Assembly: GCA_010093685.1 (NCBI GenBank)
Contig: MU006219.1
Coordinates: 1,135,531-1,199,530, forward strand
Source: Ophiobolus disseminans
Taxonomy: Eukaryota > Ascomycota > Dothideomycetes > Pleosporales > Phaeosphaeriaceae
Direction: 5' to 3'
DNA: 64,000 nt
Below are positions 21,391 through 34,376 of the stretch, piece by piece. Every line of letters starts with the position of its first letter. Position 1 is the first letter of the stretch. The notes below the pieces were generated by a model. That model was given only the letters and a program-made list of their open reading frames with translations. It was not told the DNA's origin and searched no databases. The position numbers and the translations under genes are program-made.

Positions 21391-23448
21391 GTATAGGATC
21401 GAGTCGGACAATACGCTGACCGGCGTCGGGGTAAGGCTTGTGGATCTACCTAGTAAGTCCGACGTTGCCAGTCGATACGGTCATCCACTAAGATGCACTA
21501 AGAGACAATGACAGCGACAAATATCGAATGCGCCTCACAGAAGAATACCTCAGATCTGTCCCGGGTACAATTGTCGCGGACGAGATAAAAAAGGGCTTCA
21601 GAAAACACTACTCTGAAGCAGACTCTCTACGATGCATACCGAAGGACGCGAGATATGGATGGCCTGATGGTCGTTCTTACACATGCAGAAGAAATCGCGG
21701 TACATTCCTGAGAGTCCAAATCTGCAACAGCTAATGGGACCTTTAGGGCCCTGGAGACGAACGTAGCTTCAAATCACCACTGGATTTGGAGGAGGAAATC
21801 GACTTTGACGAGTTGAAAGCTTACGGAGTGTTACTTGAGGGTAAATTGAAGGATGTCCAAGCTCGACTTGCGATCGCTCGTGCAGAGAAGTCTCTAGCCC
21901 GGTATGTCGAGCTCCAAAAGAGGAAAAGTGTTACGAGTAAGCTGCCTTTGGATGCGTCTCACATGAATAGCATGTGAACCGAAAGACAATGGTCTATACT
22001 AACATGCTCTAGGTGCCATAAAATATATGTCAAGTTTCGGTATGCTCACCTAAAGACACGACCCGTGCATGAATCATGTTACTAACAGACGTATAGCAAG
22101 AAGCAGATTATGGTGAGAGCACGAAACCGTGAGGTAAATGCTCATCTCTAGGGTGGGTTCCGGCGCAAATTTGGTGTGAAAGAGCGATTGAAAGTCTTCT
22201 GCGTCCGCACCAAGGACTATATGGAGCTCACTAAAGCTGATCCCAGTCGTACTCTGGCAACAACACCTGACGGTACACTGGAACTCACCGGGATCGTTGC
22301 ACTTAGGCGACACCTTTCGACCTTAGCCAACAAGCAAAACGAGGAGCAGAGTATCGTCAACCACATCAGACTTCTCAATCATTACCTGAATGGGATGTCA
22401 CTTGCCTCCTCAGGATACCAGCCGATGTACAGGCGAAACATAGTTTTTTGGGCTCCTTGAAGATGCGCATCTGAGCTTCCCTGACCAGTGTCGTCGCAAT
22501 TGCGAAAGGTTTTCTAGAAAGCTTGAGCCAGTCTTGGACGTCTTTACAAGTTCGATGGGTTCGTGGATTGCGAAAGCACTGAGTTATTGCGACGAGTGGG
22601 GAAACCACAACCCAAACGCTTACTGGACCTTTCTGAAAAAGAATGGAGCACACAAAGACCCCAGGACAAAGACGAAGAAGACGAAAAAGAAAACGGAGGC
22701 ACAGGAGTTGAAGGAGCGAGAGTATTGGAATTGTTTCTTACTGGGGATTGCAATCAAGGACCTCGAACCTGCTTTGCATGAACTTTGCACCAAAGGCTGC
22801 AACGCATTCACAAATGAGCTTGTAAATGCTTTCAACGAGAGGTTCGAGGCCTTGGACCATGACCTGAGATCGAACCTCCTTCTGACCGAGATCAAGGACT
22901 TTCGCGAGTTCTTCGATAGTCTGCAGCTGCTGAAGAAAGGGTTCAAAGCCATCGCTATCGCAGCGATGCGAAACTTCAAAGACGGCATAATCAAGTAGGC
23001 CCAACATACACATCACCAACACGCAACATTGCTAAGCAGCAACAGGAAGGTCAGCTACGAAGCCATCTCGTTCCAATCCAAGGGCAGCCCGTTCCGCGAA
23101 CACATGGAGAAGACATACGCAGCCGTCCGGAAAGCACATATGCCCCGGAGAAAACCAGGCATCCACAAAGCGCGTGTCAAGATGTTCAGGAAACACATGC
23201 AAGACCAAGAATCCGGGCCCTACGCCGCCATCAAGACGCACATTGAGTCCAAGTCCAGTGAGTTGCTCTCCACTACCGAGATGCAACCCCGCAACGCAGG
23301 CGAAGACATCTTCATCAAGATATTCCGCGACTTCGACAAGATCTGCCCCGTCGAGGAGAGCGATGGCTTGAGCGACAAGGAGCGCGCCGAGTTGACGGGA
23401 CACGTTGAGAAGGCGCAGCGGATTTGGAATGCGCGAAATGGGAGCTAA
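21391..23448 (+). pseudogene. DUF7605 / SLIP-GC-like dynamin-type GTPase remnant
   Basis: Segments resemble the fungal nuclear GTPase SLIP-GC-like family: TGVGVRLVDLP (G3-like DxxG region, 21420-21450), SDKYRMRLTEEYLRS, DMDGLMVVLTHAEEI (G4-like zone, 21655-21700), EEEIDFDELKAYGVLLEGKL, RLKVFCVRTKDYMEL, and a helical C-terminus to RIWNARNGS. Clean introns can be read at 21704-21750 (GTACAT..TTTAG) and 22995-23039 (GTAGGC..CAG, removing a TAG). The frame also breaks at an A6 run (21587-21592), at TAG 22149-22151, and at a T6 run (22444-22449). No P-loop (GxxxxGKS) is visible upstream, where the GNAT gene lies, so the 5' third is missing. A decayed or truncated copy is the best reading. Sequencing errors in homopolymers could account for two of the breaks. 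Confidence 0.6.
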
Positions 23449-23945
23449 GGAGCGCGGATATCTTTGTTGATTGAGCATGGCAGGAATCTACGGGCATGGA
23501 AGGCATATCATTGGCCCGTTGTACGCAAGAGACTGGGTTGATTATCCGAGCATAGCGAAGCTCATCGCTCTCTGTTCTTGTAGAGTAGTTTACAGTTCTT
23601 TGGTCGGATTCGCGATACTTGAATACGCGCCCGACAGCGGTTTGCGGTCAACGAAGCATCATCGACTCATACCCATTACTCATATAATCTTCATTACACT
23701 AACGGCCGTATATCATACACTATACACAAGATAGAAGCCCGCTAACATTGCACTCAGGGAGGGTATCGGAGACCGCCGACGCCCGCCCGCCCACCAGCAC
23801 CAACCCCACACCCGCCTCGCCGCCCGATAGATCTGCTTATGCAACCCCATCTCGTTAAACAAACTCTAATCCAACATCCCATACGTAGTCGAAGAAATCC
23901 ATAGATCCCGTGACCCACGTAAAAATCACGTGCCCAAACTTTTTC
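23449..23945. other. Convergent spacer, no gene seen
   Basis: About 500 bp between the DUF7605-like relic and the 3' end of the Zn2Cys6 gene. No coding or RNA signal. Confidence 0.5.
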
Positions 23946-26900
23946 CTACATGCCCGTCCCCCCCGGTCCAAAAAAGAACCCATCAAACAAATCGAACCCA
24001 TTGCCATCGCTCCAATCATGCGTGCCGTCGCCAAAGCCCATGCCAAAGCCTATGCCGACGTCCTGCAAGCTACCGGCGGCGGCGTCGCCCTGTGCGCCGC
24101 TGCCCTGCACGGGGAAACTGTCGAGGAAGTCGAGGTCGGAGAAGCCGCCAATGTCGGGGTAGCTAGATTGGATGTTGTGTGCGAAGGTGTTGTAGGGGAG
24201 TTGGTTTGAGACTTGGAAGGGCGAGGGTATTGTGGCTTGGGATAGGGGGGGAGAGAGTGCGGAGGAGAAATTTGGGGAGGGGGTGAAGAAGGATTGTTGG
24301 TGTGTGCGGAGTTGAGGTGAGATTTTGAGGTCGGCGGTGAAGGGCTGTATGTTTTGTTGCTGTTGTTGCTGAGCTTCGTGTTTGACGGGGGGAGGTGGAG
24401 GGCGCATGGCGTTGACTTGATTGGACACGCGGCTGAAGGACCGCTTGTCCGTTTCGTCGTCCGAGAAGAGGTCCTTGAGGTTCATGTCGAAGCGCGGTAC
24501 TGGTCGCCGCGACTGCTGTTGTGCGAAGTAGTTGTTGCTATGCCTGTTTGTGTATCCTTGCATGTCAGTGTCGGACCTCGCATCAGCGTCTGACGTATAG
24601 GTCGTTGTAGGTGAGTGCGATGACGGTGGGGCGTGGTACTGTTGTGCCTGCGGAAGCGCTCGGAGAGCCTGTGGTCCAAAGCCCGTCGTGCTCATGCACA
24701 TCTGGATGGTCGCTTTGCTCATCCGGTCAAAAGCATCACGACATGCCTCGGCGGGCGGGCATTTGTCGATCAGGTCACCTAGCACAGATGTTGCAGCTAG
24801 AACCGTGAAGTCCACATCGTCGAGAGACTGCGAGGCTAGTCAGCACCGGTGTTTCAGACACGACGATAAGGCGTTCAAGGTGGTACAAAGAAACAGGGCC
24901 CACTTACGAGTAAGCTGCGTACATGGACGCTATGCCACACCGCGTAGAGGAATGATATACCTGATATTGATTAGCTCTGTCAACGGTCGGTGACAACGGA
25001 ACTTACCAGCCATGAAGAGATGGTGGGTTGCAAGGAATGTATAGTTGACTAGATGCACGCGATGCAGCTGCCTGTACAACTTCAAAACTTTTTGCCCAGC
25101 CTCGGCGACCTTGAGGAAGACCAAATCCTCGTCTTCTCGCTCTTCGACGCTGACCATAGACGGGCTTCCTACGTCCGAGCCTGTGGTGCCAAGCTCACTC
25201 TGCAGTCCGGATGGTACGACCAGGCTCTGTCGGTACAGCATGATGAGAGCTTGCCAGTAGTTGAGTTCCAGAAAAAGGGGCGAAAACTGCACACCCGCAT
25301 CGAACTGAGTGGGCGCAGAGTCTTTCCACTCCAGCAACCGCCGATCAATGTCAACCCGCCAGGCGCGGAAAGAGTCGAATTTTGCTAGGAAGGGTGATGG
25401 CATCTTGGTGTGCATAAACTCATTTCCTTGATTTGCGCCGCTAGCCCTTGCCTGCTGCGCCTGGCGGTGTTGCAAGACTTGGAGAATTTCGGACTGCAGC
25501 AGCCTTAGTCTGAAGTAGTGATGCGCGACAATCTTGTACGTGGGCTTGTCCTGGTGCGGCGGTGGTTCGATGAATCCCTCTTTTGTAATGTATCGGTCAT
25601 CTAGCAGGGACGGAAACTCTGTAGTCACTATTTGATCGGTGATGCCCTACGGTTCGTTAGTCTCTTGATCTAGTTCACGATAATAGGTGGGCTGGTCTGA
25701 GTGACCATGGCCTGCTGCTCTGTAATTTGAGGTGCGGAAGCGGTCACGCGGACACCCGCAACAGAATTGCTGTGCGAAAGCCGGCAGACCGTTCAGGGGC
25801 AGGCATTGCCAGAAGCAGGGTGTGACAGAGCCGCAAAACACTCACAAATGGTCTGCCAACGCAGGTGCTGACGAGCCTGTCGAGCGAATAAACGCACCAC
25901 CACAGCCGTCTGCGCAGATCTCTGACCCACTGCCTGCGGCCTCGTTCCTTTGCGTCGATCTTGGTCGGGCTTGCACTGCCGGCTGCCGTCGACGTGCCAT
26001 TGCCTTCGTGTTTGGGTTCCGACTTCCCAGCGGAGTGGTCTTCCGCACCCGCCCCGTCGATACCCACTCCATCCTCGTAATGCAGCCCCAGGTCTACGCC
26101 GAGGCGCACAGCAACGCCCACGATGTACCACAGGCCGGGGGCAACGGGTCTCAACAGCGCAAATCCCGCGAGAAGCAGGACGGCCTGCAACTCCTCGAGG
26201 CCACCGCCGAAGCCGTCGGGCCGGTCCGCAGCGGGCGAGGAGCCGAGGAAGTTTTCGAGGTGCACAATGGCCGACGCGTGGTACTCCTCGGGCTGGTGCT
26301 GGTGGCCTGCGAGTCGCCGTTTCTTGCTGCTCGGGGGCGAGGATCGTGATTTGGTGGGCGAGCGGCCCGGATCCGATGTCGGTGAGTCCTCGGTGTCGGA
26401 GCTGCCCAGAATGATGCCGGCGCCAATGGCGAAGACGATGTTGAGCATGTACGACTCGCGCGACGTGCGGTTGCGCTCGCCGTGGGCGTAGACGCGCTCG
26501 AACATCTCCATGAACTCGCCGCGGTGCAGGATGGGGATCTGCGGGTTCGCGTGCTCGAAGTACAGCTCGACCAGGCGGGCACCCAGGTCGCGGTCGGGGA
26601 AGCCCGCCTGGCGGATGGTGGGCTTGGTTTGCAGGCCGAAGAATGAGTCGCGCATCGAGGTGCCGCTGTCCACGACGTTGGCGGCCGCCTTGCCACCTCT
26701 GTTGCTGCCGCGCTCCGACGAGGACCCCGACACGGAGCTCTTAACCGCGGCGAATACGACGCGCGCAAACGAGATGCCCGACGTGGAGCCCAGGTAGCGC
26801 GGGTCGCTGGCGCCCTGCACCGAGACCATGCCGATGTTGGACACCAGCTTGTTGAGCTTCTCGCGGTCGTACCGCTCGTTCTCCTCCTGGGTGGGCGCGC

Positions 26901-27389
26901 TGGTGGGCTGCGCGCCGCCGTTGCGCTGCTGGGGGGAGGCCGGCGGGAGGCCATTGGGGTGGGTGCGGGGGTTGAAGTCCTCGGCGGGCTGGAAGTCGAG
27001 GGCGTTGTCCCGCAGGCGCGTCTCGAGGTAGGCGACGCGGGTCTCGAGGTAGTAGACGTAGCTGTGCGCGGGTCAGCTCAGCATGCAGTCGCGGTGGGTT
27101 GCTGTGGGCGGGCGCACCTTCGGGGGATCTCGCGCTTCGTGATGGGGTCGTAGCCCACGCACTTGACGCCCGCCTTGTCGCAGGACGCGCACGAGGGCAG
27201 GCGCTGGTCGCAGCGGTTCTTGCGCAGCCGGCAGCGGTTGCAGGCGCTCACGTTGCGGAACGACGACGCCGCAGACCCAGCAGGCGCCGTAGGCGACGGC
27301 GGCTTCAGCGACGCACTCGACGACTCGGCGGGCGAGGGCAGGTCCGCATCATGGGACGAGTCCTCCAAGGAGCGCTTGAGTCGGCTCAT
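23946..27389 (-). CDS. Zn2Cys6 fungal transcription factor (Ppr1-like linker, fungal_trans domain)
   Basis: 1020 aa from exons 27389-27118, 27061-25846, 25646-25007, 24960-24908 and 24827-23946. The zinc cluster is Cys50-x2-53-x6-60-x6-67-x2-70-x6-77 (CNRCRLRKNRC, CASCDKAGVKC). It is followed by DPITKREIPRSYVYYLETR and a coiled-coil linker as in Ppr1-type regulators. The middle region is the fungal_trans domain (LVELYFEHANPQIPILHRGEF, RRRLWWCVYSLDR, VGRPFGITDQ). The C-terminus is rich in Gln, Ser and Pro with a Q6 run, and ends in an aromatic/acidic tail suitable for activation. It is nuclear and binds CGG-type repeats by family rule; the target genes are unknown. Intron 25647-25845 is 199 nt, four times longer than its neighbours. 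Confidence 0.9.
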
Positions 27390-28646
27390 CAGGGCGCATG
27401 GCAGGATCTCGGGGGGTCCAAGCTAGGGTTGGAGCTCTCTCTCTCTCTCGCAGGAGCGTCGTGTTCCCCGCACCGCACGCGGGATGGCTCTCAGCGTCAG
27501 CGTCAGCGACAGTGGCAGCAGCGGGTGCAGTGAGGGCGGTTGCGAGGGAACAGGTCTCTTGGTGGCGTGCCTGCTGCCATGTCCGAAAAAGCATCTGGGG
27601 GACGCGCTGCTTCGTCGACGGCTGGCTAGCAGCCGGCTACGGCTGTCACTGATAAGGGAGATAAGTGTGCATGTGACTGCCGTGTGGGCGCGGGACGCTT
27701 CTCTCTCCGCCCTCTACTGTGGGAGAAGCTTCCCAACAACACCACGACACCTGAAGCCTGAGGCTCGCGCCCATTATGCCCGCCCATCTGCTGCCAGCCC
27801 GGGGCACTCGACGGCCGCGTCTCACCCATCTGGCCCCAGTAGAGCCACATGCCGATCGCCCCATTGCCCTGGCCATAGCCATCCTTCTATAGTTGCGACC
27901 CAGCCCATCCGCATGCCTCACTCCGTGCGGTGTGTTGTGCGTGTAAGCGAGCAGCGACGCGCGCATACGTGCCTCACATATCGCCTGCCTGCTCGGTCAT
28001 GCACATACCACGCCGCAACGTGAGGCCAGCCGTCATGACTCGGCAGCCTCACCCTCGCCCTTCACACAGCTCACCGCATCAAGCACACCGATGACAAGCA
28101 CCATCCGACGTGCTCGGCCCGGCGCGTACTGCGGCTGCGCCTCTGTTCGGCAACGTCAACCAACGACTGACTCTGCGCGCGGCAGTGGAAAGACGGTGAC
28201 GAGCACACTGACTCATCTGGACAACCCACAGCCCACCTGCATGAAGCATCACCACCAATATGTACGTTTCGAGAAAGAGGGCGAGCTTGCATTGCCTGAG
28301 CACGCTAGGCTAGGTAGATGTGATTCGATACGAGATAGGAAAGAAAGACTGCTGGGGGTATTCTGTTGACAAACGCCTGCTCCTGCCTACCGTTGCTGGT
28401 GTGAGCTTCCTTCTAAACAAAAAAAGTCGCCAAAAAGACCTCCCATTACAACATGTTGATGATGATGATGATGACCGCAAAATGAAACGCGCCTCGCCGG
28501 TTCCCAGCTCTATAATGTCCGACCGTGTAAGCAAATGTGTCTAGGATATGTAAGGTCAAGAAACTCCACAAGTTTTCGCTGCCAGCGCGTCATACTCGAA
28601 ACCGCACTAACAAAGTGCGCCGTGATTTTGGTCGTAAAGTATCCGT
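27390..28646. other. Promoter region of the Zn2Cys6 gene, no other gene seen
   Basis: About 1.25 kb. It holds a CT/GA simple repeat near 27431-27447 (GA-rich in the presumed leader of the minus-strand gene) and a GAT trinucleotide run near 28457-28474. Confidence 0.5.
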
Positions 28647-30569
28647 CTATTTGGAGAGTATCGTCTCCACTGTTTCATCAGGCGTAAGCGTGATGATGGA
28701 CTCGGTATCCGAGTCTGTACTGAGAAGGGCCTCTTCGTCCTCGGCGGCGGGTGCTGTCCACTTCTTGCCCTCCTGTAGCATGAAGCCTGGGCCCCAGCCG
28801 AGGAGAGCAACGCCAGCAATCGTCCACCAAGCTAGGCCCGACATGTGCTTGCCCTCGCCGATGCCGTCCATGAAGCCTGAGATCGTCGGGCCGAATCCGC
28901 GGCTGATGCTGGCGGAGGATGCGGCTGCTCCATTGAGAGTGCCAAGGACCCGCTTCGAAGGGGAGGAGTTGGCCAAGATGATAGCCAGCGACGGGTAGGA
29001 GAGCGATTGCAGTGTGACTTTTCCGACGAGCAGGACCATGAGGCCGGGAATGCGGAGGTTTTGTGGGAGAAGAGCCAGGTATGGTGCAAGTAGGTAGAGG
29101 ACCGGGTACAATGCTAGCGTGATCCAGAACGTTCGCAGGCTACCGAGCTTTTTGCTCATCCAAGGGAAAACAATGAGCTGGGCGAACATCTGGAGCGCTC
29201 CTTGTGTCGCTAGGAACTTCCCATTCGTTTGTGTCGACCAGCCAAACCCACCACTGAAGTAGAAAGGAAGATGAGTGTCCCCTTGCGGTGGTGGCTTCTT
29301 GGACATGAGAATCGGCAAAAGTTGTTCCAGAGAGATTGTGTGGCTGTTCAATATTAGTGGGCATCTTCTGCTGCTATGCTGTAACTTACAAGGCGAGGAT
29401 GCCGTAGCACACAATGTTCAAGCATACTTGTCGTGTGAAGGCTTGTTTGGCACTTGGCGGGGTTTGAATTTCCTTGTCCAGTGCAAAAATTGGTGCTTCA
29501 GTAGATGTTCGCGTGCTGCACAAAGTTGGTGAACTTGAGGTGCTTCGGTATGCCTGTATGTCGTCGTGCTCCTCGAGCATGGATCTCATTTCGTCCATGG
29601 AGGCATCCTTGTCGCTAAATGGTGCTTCGGCAGCTCGCCTCCAAACTTTGCGCAGGATCCATTGCCCTGCATCGCGTCCACAATCTGGATCGTATTTCCG
29701 GTCCTCATGCGTCTCTTCCAGAAACAGAATGCCAACTGTAAGCCCAAATAAGACTACTGCCGCACAAAACAAATTCGGGAGCAGGTACGGATACGTGTCG
29801 AAAATGGTGCCCTGGAAAGTTTCGGGCCACTCTTGGGCTGGGCGAGCGAGAACACCGCCAAGAAAGCCGCCGATAATGGTACTACGAAGTAGCGGTCAGC
29901 TGCTGAGGGTTCATTTTCGTCTGGGAAACCTACCCAAGGCACCAAACAAAAGGCATGATGGAATAAGCACGCGCTACCAAAAATTAGCTTTCGTCCGCGA
30001 AACTCTGAATTCAAGGCAAACTTACGTTGGTGTTTCTCATCCGTGACCAATTCAGCGACTGTTGTTTGGAGCACTCCGATGTTCCTGCATTTCGGTTAGC
30101 AAGTGCATGCCGCTAATCGAAGCGATGACCTCACCCGTTGAGCAAACCTCCGAGAGCCCGAGCAACTAATGCCATTGGAAGGCTGCGAGCGAAGCCAAAG
30201 AGAATCATGCTCAATCCCGTGCCGAACAGCCCTCCTAGAAGCACCTTCTTCCGGCCAATCCGGTCGCTGAGACGACCCCAGAATATGCCGCTAATGCACT
30301 CTGCGAATGCGAAGGACGATGTGACCATGCCGACATACATAGAAATTCCGCTGGTGTCTTTGGCGATTCCGAAGTCCTTGACCATGAAGTATGCGTAGGG
30401 AAAGATGGACATGAACGCGATGGGCTCGCATATGCGACACAATGCTACGAAAATTAGTATCCAGTACAACTGAGCAAGACTATAGGGTCTTACCAAGGAC
30501 AGCCATTTGTTGTGTGGGAAAAGGTGTCTTGTCTCTGCCAAAGGCAGTCAGGCTGCCGTACCGAGCCAT
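28647..30569 (-). CDS. Major facilitator transporter, DHA1 / zinc-induced-facilitator-like
   Basis: 557 aa from exons 30569-30494, 30444-30135, 30084-30026, 29973-29934, 29881-29390 and 29343-28647. It opens with FPTQQMAVLALCRICEPIAFMSIFPY (TM1). The MFS signature GRLSDRIGRKKVLLGG lies between TM2 and TM3. A long acidic cytoplasmic loop sits between TM6 and TM7 (KYDPDCGRDAGQ, MRSMLEEHDDI). The second half begins LAFHTISLEQLLPIL and ends with a Ser/Thr/Glu-rich tail. About 12 membrane spans are expected. The family (yeast YCR023C, plant ZIFL) exports small molecules by proton antiport at plasma or vacuolar membranes. The substrate is not readable. Confidence 0.88.
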
Positions 30570-33500
30570 CGTTGTAGTGTCAAATGGTGGTCAAGAGGTG
30601 GATGGTAGGAGACAGGATGAGGCTATGAGAGGCGGGAGTAGTGAGGACTTAAAGGGCAGGCTAGGTGAGACAAAGACATATGCAAACTTGCGACAGCTTA
30701 GTACTACCGGTATGATTGGGAGAGTCAGTTTGTCCCAGGATGGCAACGTCACAGCATATATAAGGAGGAGCAGTGGCGCCGGGAAGGACAAGGATCGCGG
30801 CGGCGGGGGAGACGGAGTACATGGCGGTGATGCGGTAGTGGATAATAGGTTTGACAGCGGAAGGACCAGCAAATGCACATGAGGGCGGAGCTATGAAGCT
30901 ACGGTTCGACCATGCCGTGCAGTGTGCCGACCGCAGGACTGTGCTGGCAGCCAATATTGTTTTAGTGTCATACCATCATTGTGATTCCAAACCACCGGAA
31001 AGAAGAATGGAGGTTTCCAGAGATGCGGCCCCTGAGTGTACACTGCACTAAAACCAGGTACGGTGCCAGATGAAACCCATGACATTGGGTAGCCTAGACC
31101 CCAACGCGTAAGCGGATGGACGTTAATTTTCGAACAGGGGTGCTCCATGACAAGAGATGCGGCAGGGTAAACCCTACTGCACATGAGCGATCACCGCGTG
31201 TTTATGCAGCTAGTGGTGATCCGGTAACGCGGTCGAAGGTCAAGGACTCGCTGCACAGGCCATCCAGTATCCTAAAAATTACCGGCTGCGCTGAGAGAGG
31301 AAACCGCGGGAGCTACTAGACGTTCCCCGGAGTGGGACCAAAATTTATCTGCTCTGTGCCAGTTAGGGGTACACCATCTCGAAGAACGTTTGGCGAGTCA
31401 AGACGAGAACCTTCGCTTTCGAGAAGCACAGCCCGACAGCCAGCAAGGGCCGCTCGCTGCTCAGACCTGTGATGAGCGTTGGCACCGCAATTGCTCCGGT
31501 AGAGCTCCACGAGAATGGCGGTGTGCGTAGCAGGTTCTGAAGACTTTGTCGATTGTTTTTGCAACATGCGTTGCCCATCATCGGTCGCATCGCCGTGCTG
31601 CGAGAGATGACAAGAGGTACACGCCTTCAACGATACGAGTCGCGTGGGGTCATGGCCAGCACGTGTCGCATTTTAGATCGGTTGGCTGCTCCACCGCCCG
31701 ACGTTTTATTCTCCCCCAGCGATGAATATGAAACAGGCCGAGTGGCGGACCATCGTCAGTAATCAGACCATGCGTAGCCATGGAACGCCCAAGACGAGAT
31801 GCGTCAGCTGATGGACTTGTGCGCTCATTTGTGTGGCATCATAGCACATAGGCATGACGACGTTTGGTCCATATTTTGCCATCGCTGGATCACGGCCACC
31901 AAGGGCTTCATTTGCTGGAGACGTTTCCGTCGCGTCCCACTGCTACAGCTGTCGCATAACGGTCGTCTCGCCATGGAGAACGCAGCGGTGAAGATGTACC
32001 CAGTAAGGCTGACATGCACCAGGTTCCCACGCGAGGGCTTGCTTCCAAGCGAGTTCCGAGTGGATTCTGGCTGCAGTAGGATGGCTTTGATGCTTTTGAT
32101 AGGGGCGTTCCTAGCGTCTTTTCGCGTACGCATCCAAATGGTACGCTTGTGTCGGTAGATACTCCGGTTGAAAATCTCGAGGAAAAATGGGCAGTGACGA
32201 CCCGACCCAGCGTTGTGGATAGACGATAGCTCCGAATGCAGACGCCGTACAGCAGCCCGATGAGTCGTCCCTTCCGTACCCGCGCCAGTAACGTCTCACG
32301 CGAGAAGTAGGCGTCCATCTGCACTTCACTGGAGCCAGCGCATTGTCGTCGCTGTGGCACGGCAACTAGTCAACGCTTGATTTGAATTGCGGCTTTGACC
32401 CGAAAGTTGGGCGTGGATGTACTTCATTAACTCGCACACACGCATCCGGTGAGAGTGATGTGACTTGACTGCAGGCTTATGGTTGCTGTCATCCTTGGAC
32501 GGGATTGGCTGACCGGGTAGATTGGCGCGTAGCAGTACCCAGGTAGTGCACGAAGGACCAACTTTCCGGCAGTCTGCGCGAAGACACGTCGTTGTTGCCC
32601 TCTTGAAGTGCGCAGCGAATGCTGCCACGTCGAAGGTGGATTGACTGCGTCGAGATGGCCAGATGACCAGATGACCTGCGCGCATCTCCTTTGACGGATT
32701 GGTGGCTCCGTGCCATCATTGGTGTGGTTTGTTGAAGCAAGCCCGAGAGGCCTCGGGACGAAAGTGTGCATCTGTCCAAAAGCGCGCTAGGCTTGGACTT
32801 CGGCCCGTCCAATGATGCAGAGTCCGCTTCACGGAGCAGACTCGATCTGAACTGTTTAGACAGCCTTCAGCCATCAACTCATGGATTTAATACCGAGCCT
32901 GCAACTGAATAAAAATTGGCGCGCCAATTCGTGTTTTTCCAATATTGCGCTCAGGTGCAGCGTTGTACGTGCAGGTGGGATACGAAAGGGAAGGAGATTG
33001 AGCCATCTTCCAGGCAGGTGCTTCTATGTGCCATGGAATAGTGGCAATGTAGTGTAAGTAGTTCAAGATCATACCTAGAGCTGAGATGTAGAACTTCCGA
33101 GGTCCATACGACTGATCCACATTTCCTAACCTTGGAAGCTTCTTCGAGATGCTGGGCCATAATGTGGACAGGATTTGAAGTAAAAGCGTCTTCGAGAACT
33201 AAAAGATGCCCGCCTCTTGAAGCAGCTAAGATGTCGTCACGTCTATACTTTCTCACATACCTACTCACTAGAACAGAGAAATGTACACGCCACTCCCACA
33301 GTAGCCAGAGCTCAACCTGATCAAAGCAGCTAGAACGAGAAGTATACCCGAAATATATCCAGATGAAATCTACACCCATCTCTTACCCTGATCAAAGCTC
33401 GACCTGATTAGAGCAGCCGAAACATGAAAAATGTATCTGCACCTTACCCATGCTATATTGCGTCTTGGGCTGACTCGGTAGCATCGTATGCTCTGTCACA

Positions 33501-34376
33501 ACCCAGATCACTGCCGCCCCACTCTTTGCGTAGATTATCGTTTGATTGCTTGGGGAAAGTGCCACTAATACCGGCCAAACCGTGTTGAATTGCATATCGA
33601 CTAGACTCAATTTCACAGACGATGACACCCGCTAAGTACCGAAAAGATCGCCACGGGCCTTTGGACAGTCACGTTGCTAAAACCCTTAAGCACAACTCAC
33701 TGCAACGACAGATAGTGCTCAAGTATACGCTTTGGACCTCCCAATGACACTGGCAAGACAAATCTTTCAAAGGTGGCTGAATACAATTAAGCGTCATGGA
33801 AGAATACCTAATGAACTAACGGAGGTCTATGTGAGCTCCAATCTCGTCGTCAACATGTCGCGCCAAAAATCCTGTCAAGGTCTACGGTATGCGAGCGGAC
33901 GTTCTTGGATTTGTAGGCTGAGAAAAATGATCAGGACCTGGACTTGGGATGCCAACAGACAGGTAAAATTGAGTGGTACTAATAGGTCATGCTGGAATGT
34001 ATCAACACCGTAGAACCCTGCATCATCGCAAGCAAACAAGCTCCGATATCCTTTCGCCGTAGTCAGAATACGTACATATGGAAGTTCAAAAGTTGGTACT
34101 TAGTGTGTGGCACGTGAACGTGGCGCAGCACACAATGGCCTCCAGGGCTGTCTATGGTTGAATTACTGTTGTAGAATAACAAGCTTTGGTGACTGTGCTT
34201 TGAGAAAATACAGGCTATTATTTTGTGAATTGTACGGTAGGTGGTAGGAGGTGGGGCACGAATTACGGCGGCACCTGGTGATGAGAAGGCGTCGATTGCT
34301 AGCGCGGAATCGCGGCCGCTTGACATTCGGCCCCTTCAACGCGCGACACTCTAAACAATCACCAGCACCCACAAAA
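30570..34376. other. Gene-poor region of 3.8 kb
   Basis: The first few hundred bases should hold the MFS promoter. Frames of 100-150 codons exist (for example plus 31799-32158, minus 31908-32360), but they overlap each other on opposite strands, lack domains and look like chance. A diverged tandem duplication lies at 33310-33450. No tRNA or transposon termini were recognised. Confidence 0.5.
33310..33450. repeat. Diverged tandem duplication, period about 88 bp
   Basis: The stretch beginning CTCAACCTGATCAAAGCAG at 33310 is repeated in altered form from 33398 (CTCGACCTGATTAGAGCAG). The following ATGAAATCTACACCC.. and ATGAAAAATGTATCTGCACC.. also align. Several differences are C/T or A/G changes. 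Confidence 0.5.

Noticed and set aside
21704..21750. Frameshift in the DUF7605-like relic at this place
   Set aside because: GTACAT..GCTAAT..TTTAG reads as a normal 47-nt intron that restores the frame, so it is not counted as a lesion.
25647..25845. Coding continuation of the Zn2Cys6 factor through this stretch
   Set aside because: The GTGAGT donor and the TAG acceptor join VGRPF to GITDQIV, the expected family sequence, so the open frame is read-through into an intron.
13085..30569. Secondary-metabolite cluster (P450, Zn2Cys6 factor, MFS transporter)
   Set aside because: Housekeeping genes lie between them, and there is no polyketide synthase, peptide synthetase, terpene cyclase or similar backbone enzyme.
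31799..32360. Possible genes of 119 (+) and 150 (-) codons in the gene-poor region
   Set aside because: They overlap on opposite strands, and neither has domains, splice signals or a plausible composition.
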